Assembly: GCA_018056405.1 (NCBI GenBank)
Contig: JAGPFT010000233.1
Location: 1-5,397, forward strand
From: Anaerolineae bacterium
Lineage (GTDB): Bacteria > Chloroflexota > Anaerolineae > Aggregatilineales > Aggregatilineaceae
Direction: 5' to 3'
Length of the DNA: 5,397 nt
Shown here: one piece after another, positions 1 to 4,769 of the stretch
Layout: each line of letters begins with the position of its first letter
How positions within the stretch are numbered: the first letter of the stretch is position 1
Notes under the pieces: generated by a model
Database searches by the model: none
What the model was told of the DNA's origin: nothing
Seen by the model: only the letters and a program-made list of their open reading frames with translations
Program-made: the position numbers and the translations under genes

Positions 1-8
1 GAGCGCCG

Positions 9-42
9 CCCCTACAAGCACGACGCCCAGCGTAGGGGTGCT
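9..42. repeat. Imperfect GTAGGGG-type palindrome (class C)
   Basis: CCCCTAC at 9-15 is the exact reverse complement of GTAGGGG at 32-38, with a 16-base loop. A competing pairing, AGCAC (17-21) with GTGCT (38-42), is also possible. The same GTAGGGG end word occurs in the hairpins at 58-91 and 2439-2466, so this is probably a diverged member of one family. No coding sequence is visible in bases 1-106, which lie downstream of the minus-strand sbcD gene. Confidence 0.5.
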
Positions 43-57
43 GCTCTGCTGCGCCCG

Positions 58-91
58 CTGTAGGGGAGGGTTTAGAAACCCTCCCCTACAG
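58..91. repeat. Perfect 16-bp inverted repeat downstream of sbcD
   Basis: Bases 58-73 and 76-91 are perfect reverse complements over 16 bp, separated by only AG, so the folded form would have a tight loop. The arms start and end with CTGTAGGGG/CCCCTACAG. The palindrome lies 15 bases beyond the sbcD stop codon in the direction of transcription. It could block a 3' exonuclease or assist transcript ending. There is no T-run on the minus-strand exit side, so it is not a canonical intrinsic terminator. The GTAGGGG ends suggest a dispersed repeat instead. Confidence 0.75.
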
Positions 92-103
92 ACCTCACCC
101 CCG
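92..103. repeat. Solo end of a class A palindromic repeat
   Basis: ACCTCACCCCCG is identical to the left end of the full class A copy at 4770-4864, and its first 11 bases match the left end of the copy at 2512-2606. The matching right arm (GGGGGTGAGGT) is absent nearby. This therefore looks like a fragment or a decayed copy inserted between the 58-91 hairpin and the sbcD stop. Twelve bases is short, and chance in GC-rich DNA cannot be excluded. Confidence 0.4.
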
Positions 104-106
104 TCC

Positions 107-1363
107 TCATTCCCCCGGCCCCGCAAACAGCGCGCTGGCCCGTTCCAGCAGCGCATCGCGGCGCTCCGGGGCGATCTCCTTGATCATCAGGTAGCGCTCC
201 AATAGCTCGTAGGGCGTCAGCCCTTCGGGCGAGATGCCCAGCCGCAGCCGCGCCGGTCGCTCGACATGGTGCTGGATGACGGCTACGTGGTTGGCTCCGG
301 CGTCCTTGAGCGCCTGGAAAATCTCGCTATCCAGCAGGTGCGGCTCGGCCTCGGCGTCGGCGGTGATCAGGACGCGCACCACTGCCTCATCCAGGTCGCC
401 CCGTTTGATGGCGTCCAGCACAGTGCGCGTCGGGTCGCCGCTGCCGCGCACGTCCACGCGCAGAGTCACGAAGGGGCGAGCGCTCACCGGGACGAACTTC
501 CAGGTGGTGACTCCCCGCGCCAGTTCCACCCACACGAAGCCCTTATGGTCGTCTTCCTCGCCGAAGTCAATGCGCTCCAGGCTGCCGCTGTAGACGACGG
601 GCGGCGCGTTCGTCCGGCCCAGGGTCAGGCATTGGTGCCGGTGAATGTGGCCGAGGGCCACGTAGTCCCAGGCCGGGTGGTCGAGCGCGCTGAGCAGCAC
701 CATCACGTCGCGGCCCAGCATCACGCTGCGCTCGCTGCCGAAGGTCGCCCCGCCGACGGTGAAGTGCCCGGTCAGCACACGCGGCATATCGCCCGCTGCC
801 GCCGCCACGTCGGTGAGCGCGCTCAGCCGCCGATGAAGTTGTTCGGCCACCAGGTCGTCAATCGCGGCAATGCTCGTGTTGGGCGGGACGGGGATGTCGC
901 GCAACAGTTGATGGCGCACCGGGTAGGGCGCGGTGGCGACCAGCACGGGGCCGCGCCGCGTCTCGACGGTGTGGGCGGCGTAGTCGCGGCCCAGGATCGT
1001 GTTCGGCACCTGCAATGTGTCGTAAATCTCGATGCTGGAGGCGCGCGCCTCGACTGTCGGCAGGTCGTGGTTGCCGACCAGCAACACGACGGGGCACTGT
1101 CGGGCCAAATCCTGGACGCGAAAGGCGAACTCGCGCTGGAAGGTCGGGTTGGGGTTCTGCGACTTGAAGGCGTCTCCGGCGAAGATAACCAGGTCTGCCT
1201 CGTGCTCGGTGGCGTAGCGCACCATCTCGTCAAGGCGGCGTAGAAAGTCGCGCACGCGCGACGAGACGCCTGTCTGCGGGTCGGTGCGCCCGTAGTTCTC
1301 CATGCCGATATGCGCGTCGGCGAAATGCAGCAGCCGGATTGGTTCAGGGGAAGAAATAGCCAT
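107..1363 (-). CDS. sbcD: SbcD/Mre11-type DNA repair exonuclease (metallophosphoesterase)
   Basis: This 418-residue protein belongs to the SbcD/Mre11 calcineurin-like phosphoesterases, which with an SbcC/Rad50 ATPase process hairpins and blocked double-strand ends in the cytoplasm. All the expected metal-site motifs are present in order: HFADAHIG (D16, H18), FAGDAF (D64), VGNHD (N98, H99, D100), LTGHF (H200) and LGHIH (H239, H241). YSGSLERIDFGEE (258-270) is the characteristic SbcD segment after the last histidine motif. Residues from about 295 to 418 form the less conserved capping/partner-binding part. The length is close to the E. coli subunit. The start at 1363 places the first motif 15 residues in, as usual, with GAGGG ten bases upstream. 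The PEBP gene lies 147 bp upstream on the same strand. sbcC is not in the window but could lie beyond position 1. Motifs make the family secure; the partner is inferred. Confidence 0.93.
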   Translation of the reverse strand: MAISSPEPIRLLHFADAHIGMENYGRTDPQTGVSSRVRDFLRRLDEMVRYATEHEADLVIFAGDAFKSQNPNPTFQREFAFRVQDLARQCPVVLLVGNHDLPTVEARASSIEIYDTLQVPNTILGRDYAAHTVETRRGPVLVATAPYPVRHQLLRDIPVPPNTSIAAIDDLVAEQLHRRLSALTDVAAAAGDMPRVLTGHFTVGGATFGSERSVMLGRDVMVLLSALDHPAWDYVALGHIHRHQCLTLGRTNAPPVVYSGSLERIDFGEEDDHKGFVWVELARGVTTWKFVPVSARPFVTLRVDVRGSGDPTRTVLDAIKRGDLDEAVVRVLITADAEAEPHLLDSEIFQALKDAGANHVAVIQHHVERPARLRLGISPEGLTPYELLERYLMIKEIAPERRDALLERASALFAGPGE

Positions 1364-1402
1364 TAGCGGTCAGCCCTCAGCAGTCAGCGGTCAGCGGTCA
1401 GC
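1361..1402 (-). repeat. In-phase heptamer array (GCTGACC-like, six units) spanning the sbcD start
   Basis: Read on the minus strand, six contiguous 7-base units fill 42 bases: GCTGACC (1396-1402), GCTGACC (1389-1395), GCTGACT (1382-1388), GCTGAGG (1375-1381), GCTGACC (1368-1374) and GCTAATG (1361-1367). The last unit ends in the sbcD ATG, and the fourth supplies most of the Shine-Dalgarno sequence. Two degenerate units, CCTGATC (1413-1419) and GCCGACA (1406-1412), continue upstream but are out of phase by three bases. Such arrays can gain or lose units by replication slippage; here that would change the leader of sbcD. Confidence 0.8.
1374..1378 (-). promoter_or_regulatory. Probable ribosome binding site of sbcD, inside the heptamer array
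   Basis: GAGGG on the minus strand ends ten bases before the ATG. It is made by heptamer unit four (GCTGAGG) plus the first base of unit five. It is the only purine-rich anti-SD match nearby and supports the chosen start. The spacing is slightly long. Only unit five and the first four bases of unit six separate it from the ATG. Confidence 0.55.
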
Positions 1403-1489
1403 AGTTGTCGGCGATCAGGGGTCGGTTTGATGGCCAGCCATGAGCGAGGCCAGTGCCCCGCCATCACGCAAGTCCCTGACAGCCCGGCC

Positions 1490-1510
1490 CGCCACCAATC
1501 ACCAATCACC
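1490..1510 (-). repeat. GGTGATT heptamer run directly after the PEBP stop
   Basis: On the minus strand the TGA stop of the PEBP gene is followed at once by GGTGATT (1504-1510), GGTGATT (1497-1503) and a partial unit GGTGGCG (1490-1496). The unit size equals that of the GCTGACC array about 90 bp downstream, but the word differs. Two and a half copies is a short run, so this is modest evidence for a true tandem repeat. The remaining intergenic bases (about 1420-1489) show no recognisable feature. Confidence 0.5.
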
Positions 1511-2095
1511 TCACTTCTTGTACGTCCCCATCAACTGCCCTTCGGCCAGCACATGCCCGGCCAGCGCGTCGAGCACCTGCTGCTTGGTCGCGCCGGGGGA
1601 CAGGTCGAGCATCGCGTCCAGGGCGTAGAGCTTGAAGAAATAGCGGTGCGTGCCGCTGGGCGGGCACGGGCCGCCGTAGTCATTGCGCCGCCAGCTATTC
1701 TGGCCGTGCAGAGCACCGCCCGGCAAATCGCCATCGGAACGGATAGCAGCAGGCAGGCCGGTCGCGCTGGCGGGCAGGTTGAACACGACCCAGTGCACCC
1801 AGGTGCGCCCTGGCGCGTCGGGATCGTCCATGATCAGGGCGAAGCTCTGCGTGCCAGGGGGCGCGCCGCGCCAGGCCAGCGGCAGCGAGATGTCTTCCCC
1901 GGCGCAGGTGTAGCGCGCGGGAATCGGTTGGCCTTCGCTGAAGGCGGTGCTGGTCAACTCAAGCGTCATGGCAGGAACCTCCTCTATCGTCGCTGGCGGA
2001 GTCGGGCCGGCTTTCTCCTCCCCTGAGCAGGCGGCCAGCACAGTCAGGGCCAGGGTTAGCAGCGTGATCGGCAGGGCGAGGCGTAGGATGCGCAT
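1511..2095 (-). CDS. YbhB/YbcL-family PEBP (Raf kinase inhibitor-like) lipoprotein
   Basis: This 194-residue protein has a bacterial lipoprotein leader: MRILRLALP, a hydrophobic stretch, then lipobox LAAC with C23 as the lipidated residue. After a Pro-rich linker (24-42), the phosphatidylethanolamine-binding fold runs from about 43 to the end. Family signatures are YTCAGEDISLPLAW (62-75), DDPDAP (90-95), VHWVVFNLP (100-108, H101), YGGPCPPSGTHRYFF (140-154) and GQLMGTY near the C-terminus. PEBP proteins hold a small anionic or phospholipid ligand in a pocket formed by the DPDAP and HRYFF regions. The bacterial role is poorly defined, so no substrate is assigned. It would sit on the outer face of the cytoplasmic membrane. 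GAGGT (2102-2106) lies six bases before the ATG and fixes the start. It may be co-transcribed with sbcD downstream, with no obvious functional link. Confidence 0.93.
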   Translation of the reverse strand: MRILRLALPITLLTLALTVLAACSGEEKAGPTPPATIEEVPAMTLELTSTAFSEGQPIPARYTCAGEDISLPLAWRGAPPGTQSFALIMDDPDAPGRTWVHWVVFNLPASATGLPAAIRSDGDLPGGALHGQNSWRRNDYGGPCPPSGTHRYFFKLYALDAMLDLSPGATKQQVLDALAGHVLAEGQLMGTYKK

Positions 2096-2127
2096 GGCTC
2101 CACCTCAGGGCGCTCGCATTTGCTCCC

Positions 2128-2133
2128 ATTGTA
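2128..2133 (-). promoter_or_regulatory. Candidate -10 box for the PEBP gene
   Basis: TACAAT on the minus strand matches five of six bases of the sigma-70 -10 consensus and lies 32 bases before the PEBP start codon. No convincing -35 box is found 16-18 bases upstream, where the sequence is GC-rich. The call rests on one hexamer and is tentative. Confidence 0.35.
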
Positions 2134-2212
2134 CCGCTAATCGCCCGCCAGCCGCAGCCGCTCGCCCCTTCCTTTCAGGGTAATCGCCTCAACTTTCGGT
2201 GTGCAGAGCCTT

Positions 2213-2306
2213 ACCTCACCCCCTGGCCTCGCGGCGCTCAGCCTTTCCCCCTCTCCAACGTGGAGAGGGGGCGGCGAAGCGCGTCAGCGCCGAGCGGGGA
2301 TGAGGT
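2213..2306 (+). repeat. Class A nested palindromic repeat, copy 1 (94 bp)
   Basis: The outer arms are ACCTCACCCCC and GGGGATGAGGT, pairing with one C·A mismatch at 2219/2300. The inner arms CCCCCTCTCCA (2247-2257) and TGGAGAGGGGG (2261-2271) are perfect over 11 bp with a three-base ACG loop. The first 20 bases are identical to those of copy 2 at 2512. Between the arms are related GCGCTCAGC and GCGCCGAGC words, giving an imperfect middle stem. No reading frame of transposase type is present, so it resembles a REP/MITE-like non-autonomous element. Confidence 0.8.
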
Positions 2307-2337
2307 CTGTATTTCGGCAGAAGGCCCCTCCCCCTGG

Positions 2338-2366
2338 CCCCCTCCCCGGCAGAGCCAGGGAGGGGG
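2338..2366 (+). repeat. Class B hairpin, copy 1
   Basis: CCCCCTCCC (2338-2346) pairs perfectly with GGGAGGGGG (2358-2366). The 11-base interior contains a second small stem, GGC (2348-2350) with GCC (2354-2356), leaving the triloop AGA. This 9-bp stem, non-pairing step, 3-bp stem and triloop plan is the same as that at 2392-2420. Confidence 0.7.
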
Positions 2367-2391
2367 AAAGCGCCGTGCCAGCGAACCAAGT

Positions 2392-2420
2392 CCCCCTCTC
2401 TAGCTCGGCTGGAGAGGGGG
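2392..2420 (+). repeat. Class B hairpin, copy 2
   Basis: CCCCCTCTC (2392-2400) pairs perfectly with GAGAGGGGG (2412-2420). Inside, AGC (2402-2404) pairs with GCT (2408-2410) around a TCG triloop, with a T·G step between the two stems. The interior TAGCTCGGCTG is identical to that of the hairpin at 4529-4559. A G-rich tail (ATTGAGGGGGAGAGG) follows, and a similar tail follows the 4529 copy. Confidence 0.75.
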
Positions 2421-2438
2421 ATTGAGGGGGAGAGGCCT

Positions 2439-2466
2439 GTAGGGGCGTATCGCAATACGCCCCTAC
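2439..2466. repeat. Perfect GTAGGGGCG hairpin (class C)
   Basis: GTAGGGGCGTAT (2439-2450) and ATACGCCCCTAC (2455-2466) are perfect 12-bp inverted repeats around a CGCA tetraloop. The stem can extend by a T·G and two C-G pairs to 2436-2469. The GTAGGGG ends link it to the palindromes at 9-42 and 58-91. Similar GTAGGGGCG hairpins are, to my knowledge, dispersed repeats in several environmental bacterial lineages. There is no adjacent T-run, so terminator function is not supported. Confidence 0.8.
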
Positions 2467-2511
2467 GGGGGCGGACAGCAGCGTGAGAAGCATGGAGAGA
2501 GCGACCGATCA

Positions 2512-2606
2512 ACCTCACCCCCTGGCCTCGCTACGCTCGGCTCTTCCCCCTCTCCGTCAACGGAGAGGGGGAAGCGAGGCGCGCCAGCGCCGAGCGGGGG
2601 TGAGGT
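2512..2606 (+). repeat. Class A nested palindromic repeat, copy 2 (95 bp)
   Basis: This copy has three perfectly paired tiers: outer ACCTCACCCCC (2512-2522) with GGGGGTGAGGT (2596-2606), middle GCTCGGC (2535-2541) with GCCGAGC (2589-2595), and a 14-bp inner stem at 2543-2556 with 2561-2574 around a TCAA loop. It is flanked by TCAA on both sides (2509-2512 and 2606-2609), which might be a target duplication. It lies about 230 bp before the glycosidase start, and an inverted copy lies downstream of that gene at 4770-4864. Confidence 0.85.
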
Positions 2607-2651
2607 CAAGTGAAGACCTGCCCCAGACTATCAGCCGATCTCAACGCCTGT

Positions 2652-2690
2652 CCGCCCCTGAACTCCTTGTGGGGGAGGGGTTTGGGGCGG
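2652..2690 (+). repeat. Imperfect G-rich hairpin repeat
   Basis: CCGCCCC (2652-2658) is the reverse complement of GGGGCGG (2684-2690). Inside, AACTCC can pair with GGGGTT through one T·G wobble. The G-rich right half (GGGGGAGGGG, TTTGGGG) resembles the tails after the class B hairpins, so it may be a diverged relative. On the plus strand the runs GGGGG, GGGG, GGGG and GGGGGG (2671-2694) could also form a G-quadruplex, which cannot be decided from sequence alone. Confidence 0.45.
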
Positions 2691-2729
2691 GGGGAAAACT
2701 TTTCAAATGGTCTCTTACTTCGTCCCGCC

Positions 2730-2758
2730 TTGCACAGCCCGATCCCGCATGTTACACT
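2730..2758 (+). promoter_or_regulatory. Candidate promoter of the glycosidase gene
   Basis: TTGCAC (2730-2735) and TACACT (2753-2758) are separated by exactly 17 bases. They match three and four of six consensus positions respectively. The pair lies 75 bases before the start codon, in the first non-repetitive sequence after the hairpins. The match is weak; the main support is position and spacing. Confidence 0.35.
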
Positions 2759-2822
2759 TCCGCTATCTTCAAAAGAGACTGCCCGCGCGTTCACCAGCAC
2801 ATTCGCCCGGTTCCAACTACGC

Positions 2823-2826
2823 GGAG
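2823..2826 (+). promoter_or_regulatory. Ribosome binding site that sets the glycosidase start
   Basis: GGAG lies seven bases before the ATG at 2834. That ATG is followed directly by an ideal signal peptide, which decides against the in-frame ATG at 2483: that longer frame would read through the class A repeat. Confidence 0.75.
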
Positions 2827-2833
2827 AAACACC

Positions 2834-4465
2834 ATGCTCCCTCGTTCCCTGGCGCTCACTTTGCTGTTGGCGCTGGCCGCGCTCGCCCTGCTCGCCGGCG
2901 CAGCCGGACTCAGCCCGGCGCGCGCGCAGACTGGCCCAGACGCCACCGTTTTTCCCGATCAGCTCTACATGCGCTCTGGCCCCGGCACCGAGTACGCGAT
3001 TGTCGCCACGTTGGTGCGCGGGGCGGCGCTGACGCTGCTGGCCCGCGACGAGGTGCCTGCCAACGGTCTGTGGCTCTACAGCCGCAGCGCAGACGGCGCT
3101 GAGGGCTGGCTGCTGTCGGATTACCTGGAAATTCGCCCAGACCTGAATCTGGATGCTCTGCCGGTTCGCCCTGCCGAGGGCGAGCCTACCGCGCCGGAGG
3201 CTCCGCCCGCCGGCGGTGGCTTCCCGGAGGGAACGGGCATCCCCGCGCAGACCGCCGCCGAGGTGAATCTGCGCGTTGGCCCCGGCACGGGCTACCGGGT
3301 AATCAGCACGCTGGCGGTGGGTACGGCGGCGCTGGCTAAGGGCCGCGACGAGTCACTGGAATGGGTTTTCCTGAGTGTGAATGGGCAGGACGGCTGGGTG
3401 TATGTCGGCTACCTGCGCCTGCTGTCCAGCGACGTGAGCGGGCTGCCGTTGGTGACAACCATCGTCAGCGAGATCGCCGCGCCCGCTGCTGAGGAAGCAG
3501 CGACGGCTCCCGGCGCGGTGCCCGCCCCGGTTGCCGGAGGCGTGGGGCTGACCAGCTTCGGTTACGGCGGCCATGTGGACAGTTTCGCCCGCCCCGACCT
3601 GATGCACGACGCGGGCATGACCTGGGTCAAGCGCCAGATTCGCTATGTGCGCGGGACGCCGGGCAGCGTGGCCGCGGGCGCGATTGACCAGGCGCACGCC
3701 AATGGCTTCAAGGTGCTGCTGGGCATCGTCGGCAGCGCCAGCGACGTGATCCAGCCCGGCTACTTCGAGGACTACGCGCGCTTCGTCGGCGAGGTGGCGG
3801 CGCTCGGCCCAGACGCCATCGAAGTGTGGAACGAGCAGAACATTGACCGCGAGTGGGCCAACGGCCACATTGACCCGGCCAGCTATACGCAGCTTCTCGC
3901 CCTGGCCTACAACGCGATCAAGAGCGCCAACCCCAACATCGCCGTGATCAGCGGCGCGCCCGCGCCCACCGGCGCAGAAGGTGCCTACGGCACGGCGGCG
4001 GTGTGGAACGACGACCGCTACGTGCGCGGCATGGCCGCGGCGGGGGCCGCGAGCTACATGGACTGCATCGGCGCGCACTACAACGAGGGCATCGTCGGCC
4101 CCAGCCAGACCTCCGGTGACCCGCGCGATAACTACTACACGCGCTACTTCTGGGGCATGGTCAACACGTACTATAACGCCTTCGGCGGGGCGCGCCCGGT
4201 GTGCTTCACCGAACTGGGCTACCTGTCACCAGAGGGCTACGGGCCGTTGCCCGGCCACTACGCCTGGGGCGCGGACACCACCGTCGCCGAGCAGGCGCGC
4301 TGGCTAGCCGACGCCGTGCGCCTGGCCCGCAGCAGCGGGCGCGTCCGGTTGGTGATCATCTGGAATGTGGACTTCACCAACTACAGCGGCGACCCGATGG
4401 CCGGCTACGCCATGATCCGGCCCGGCGGTGGCTGCCCGGCCTGCGACGCCCTGACCGGTCGCTGA
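2834..4465 (+). CDS. Secreted SH3b-SH3b-glycoside hydrolase-like (clan GH-A TIM barrel) protein
   Basis: This 543-residue protein begins with a signal peptide (hydrophobic core about 4-22, likely cleavage after ARA at 29-31). Two bacterial SH3 domains follow, at about 36-101 and 138-197; each has the LxMRSGPGTEY or NLRVGPGTGY core and ends in GWLLSDYLEI or GWVYVGYLRL. After an Ala/Pro linker (198-236) comes a complete (beta/alpha)8 barrel. Candidate strands are VGLTSFGYGG, WVKRQIRY, KVLLGIVG, AIEVWNEQN, AVISGAPAP, CIGAHYN, PVCFTELGY and RLVIIWNVD. E334, after Asn in WNEQN, fits the acid/base at strand 4; E460 fits the nucleophile at strand 7; H415 and W510 sit at usual clan GH-A positions. 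SH3b domains usually bind cell-wall peptides, so surface retention is likely. The GH family and substrate cannot be named from this sequence, and a non-catalytic role is possible. It appears monocistronic, with hairpin repeats on both sides. Confidence 0.9.
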   Translation: MLPRSLALTLLLALAALALLAGAAGLSPARAQTGPDATVFPDQLYMRSGPGTEYAIVATLVRGAALTLLARDEVPANGLWLYSRSADGAEGWLLSDYLEIRPDLNLDALPVRPAEGEPTAPEAPPAGGGFPEGTGIPAQTAAEVNLRVGPGTGYRVISTLAVGTAALAKGRDESLEWVFLSVNGQDGWVYVGYLRLLSSDVSGLPLVTTIVSEIAAPAAEEAATAPGAVPAPVAGGVGLTSFGYGGHVDSFARPDLMHDAGMTWVKRQIRYVRGTPGSVAAGAIDQAHANGFKVLLGIVGSASDVIQPGYFEDYARFVGEVAALGPDAIEVWNEQNIDREWANGHIDPASYTQLLALAYNAIKSANPNIAVISGAPAPTGAEGAYGTAAVWNDDRYVRGMAAAGAASYMDCIGAHYNEGIVGPSQTSGDPRDNYYTRYFWGMVNTYYNAFGGARPVCFTELGYLSPEGYGPLPGHYAWGADTTVAEQARWLADAVRLARSSGRVRLVIIWNVDFTNYSGDPMAGYAMIRPGGGCPACDALTGR

Positions 4466-4483
4466 GACGCTTCTCCCTTCAGT

Positions 4484-4507
4484 CCCCTCTCCAGCAAGCT
4501 AGAGGGG
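4484..4507 (+). repeat. Class B-like hairpin just after the glycosidase stop
   Basis: CCCCTCT (4484-4490) pairs perfectly with AGAGGGG (4501-4507) around the interior CCAGCAAGCT, which contains AGC and GCT as in the other class B hairpins but a shorter loop. It starts 18 bases after the stop codon. It may define or protect the mRNA 3' end, although no T-run follows. Confidence 0.55.
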
Positions 4508-4528
4508 GACGACCTGGCAGGCAGCTCT

Positions 4529-4559
4529 CCCCTTCCCTTAGCTCGGCTGGAGGAAGGGG
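4529..4559 (+). repeat. Class B hairpin with changed but still paired stem
   Basis: CCCCTTCC (4529-4536) pairs with GGAAGGGG (4552-4559). The interior TAGCTCGGCTG (4539-4549) is identical to that of the 2392-2420 copy. Three stem pairs differ from that copy on both strands yet remain Watson-Crick: 4535/4553, 4534/4554 and 4533/4555. This supports selection or copying of the fold. A G-rich tail (TCGGGGGATAGGGG) follows. Confidence 0.7.
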
Positions 4560-4574
4560 TCGGGGGATAGGGGC

Positions 4575-4769
4575 GCTTTCGCAATTGTCCGACCTCTTGT
4601 TCGTGGACCCAAGCGGAGAACGTGGTGGGACACTGTGCCCACCTGATGAGATTTGACATTCAAGGCAGGTAATACGCGCAGATGTTGTGTAGCGGCGGGT
4701 TTGATACTCTTTAAGAAATCAGCCAGGATATTCTGCCGCTCGATGGCGCGGCTGGCTGGTGGCGTGCCA
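4575..4769. other. Non-repetitive intergenic spacer with a small palindrome
   Basis: No credible gene is seen here. The stretch has lower GC than its surroundings and no repeat of the families above. GGTGGG (4624-4629) and CCCACC (4638-4643) form a six-base inverted repeat that can extend through CAC and GTG with a bulged A. A perfect TTGACA (4653-4658) lacks a -10 box at 16-18 bases. TGATACTCT (4702-4710) resembles an extended -10 element, again without a well-spaced -35. I cannot assign a function. Confidence 0.4.

Larger units (their letters stand above)
2096..2833. other. Divergent intergenic region filled with GC-rich hairpin repeats
   Basis: This stretch separates the minus-strand PEBP gene from the plus-strand glycosidase. 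Its PEBP-proximal part (2096-2212) is a plausible leader. The middle (2213-2690) is almost entirely palindromic repeats: class A at 2213-2306 and 2512-2606, class B at 2338-2366 and 2392-2420, class C at 2439-2466, and a G-rich imperfect one at 2652-2690. The last part (about 2695-2833) is less GC-rich and holds the putative glycosidase promoter and ribosome binding site. Open reading frames crossing this region translate repeat sequence and look nothing like proteins. Confidence 0.8.

Noticed and set aside
266..1243. 325-codon plus-strand open frame opposite sbcD
   Set aside because: It is the complement of a gene with complete SbcD motifs; its translation has no recognisable domain and reflects the open antisense frames common in GC-rich DNA.
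1427..2026. 199-codon plus-strand open frame opposite the PEBP gene
   Set aside because: It is antisense to a well-supported PEBP lipoprotein gene and its product is rich in Arg, Gly and Ala with no domain.
2213..2690. CRISPR array
   Set aside because: The repeats are palindromes of different lengths and classes at irregular spacing, with no constant short repeat separated by unique spacers and no cas genes.
2483..2833. In-frame N-terminal extension of the glycosidase by 117 codons
   Set aside because: It translates class A repeat copy 2 and low-complexity DNA, and would bury the signal peptide. ATG 2834 has GGAG at proper spacing and starts an ideal leader.
3353..4078. 241-codon minus-strand open frame inside the glycosidase
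   Set aside because: It lies fully antisense to the TIM-barrel coding sequence, with His/Arg/Ala-rich composition typical of a shadow frame.
4484..4559. Intrinsic (rho-independent) terminators after the glycosidase
   Set aside because: The hairpins are GC-rich but are followed by G-rich sequence instead of a T-run; they match a repeat family also found in the region upstream of the gene.
4653..4658. Promoter based on perfect TTGACA
   Set aside because: No -10-like hexamer occurs 16-18 bases downstream; the nearest candidate (TAATAC at 4670) is only 11 bases away.
4575..4769. tRNA or other known structured RNA gene
   Set aside because: No T-loop GGTTCRANTCC-like motif, acceptor stem or CCA end was found on either strand by eye.
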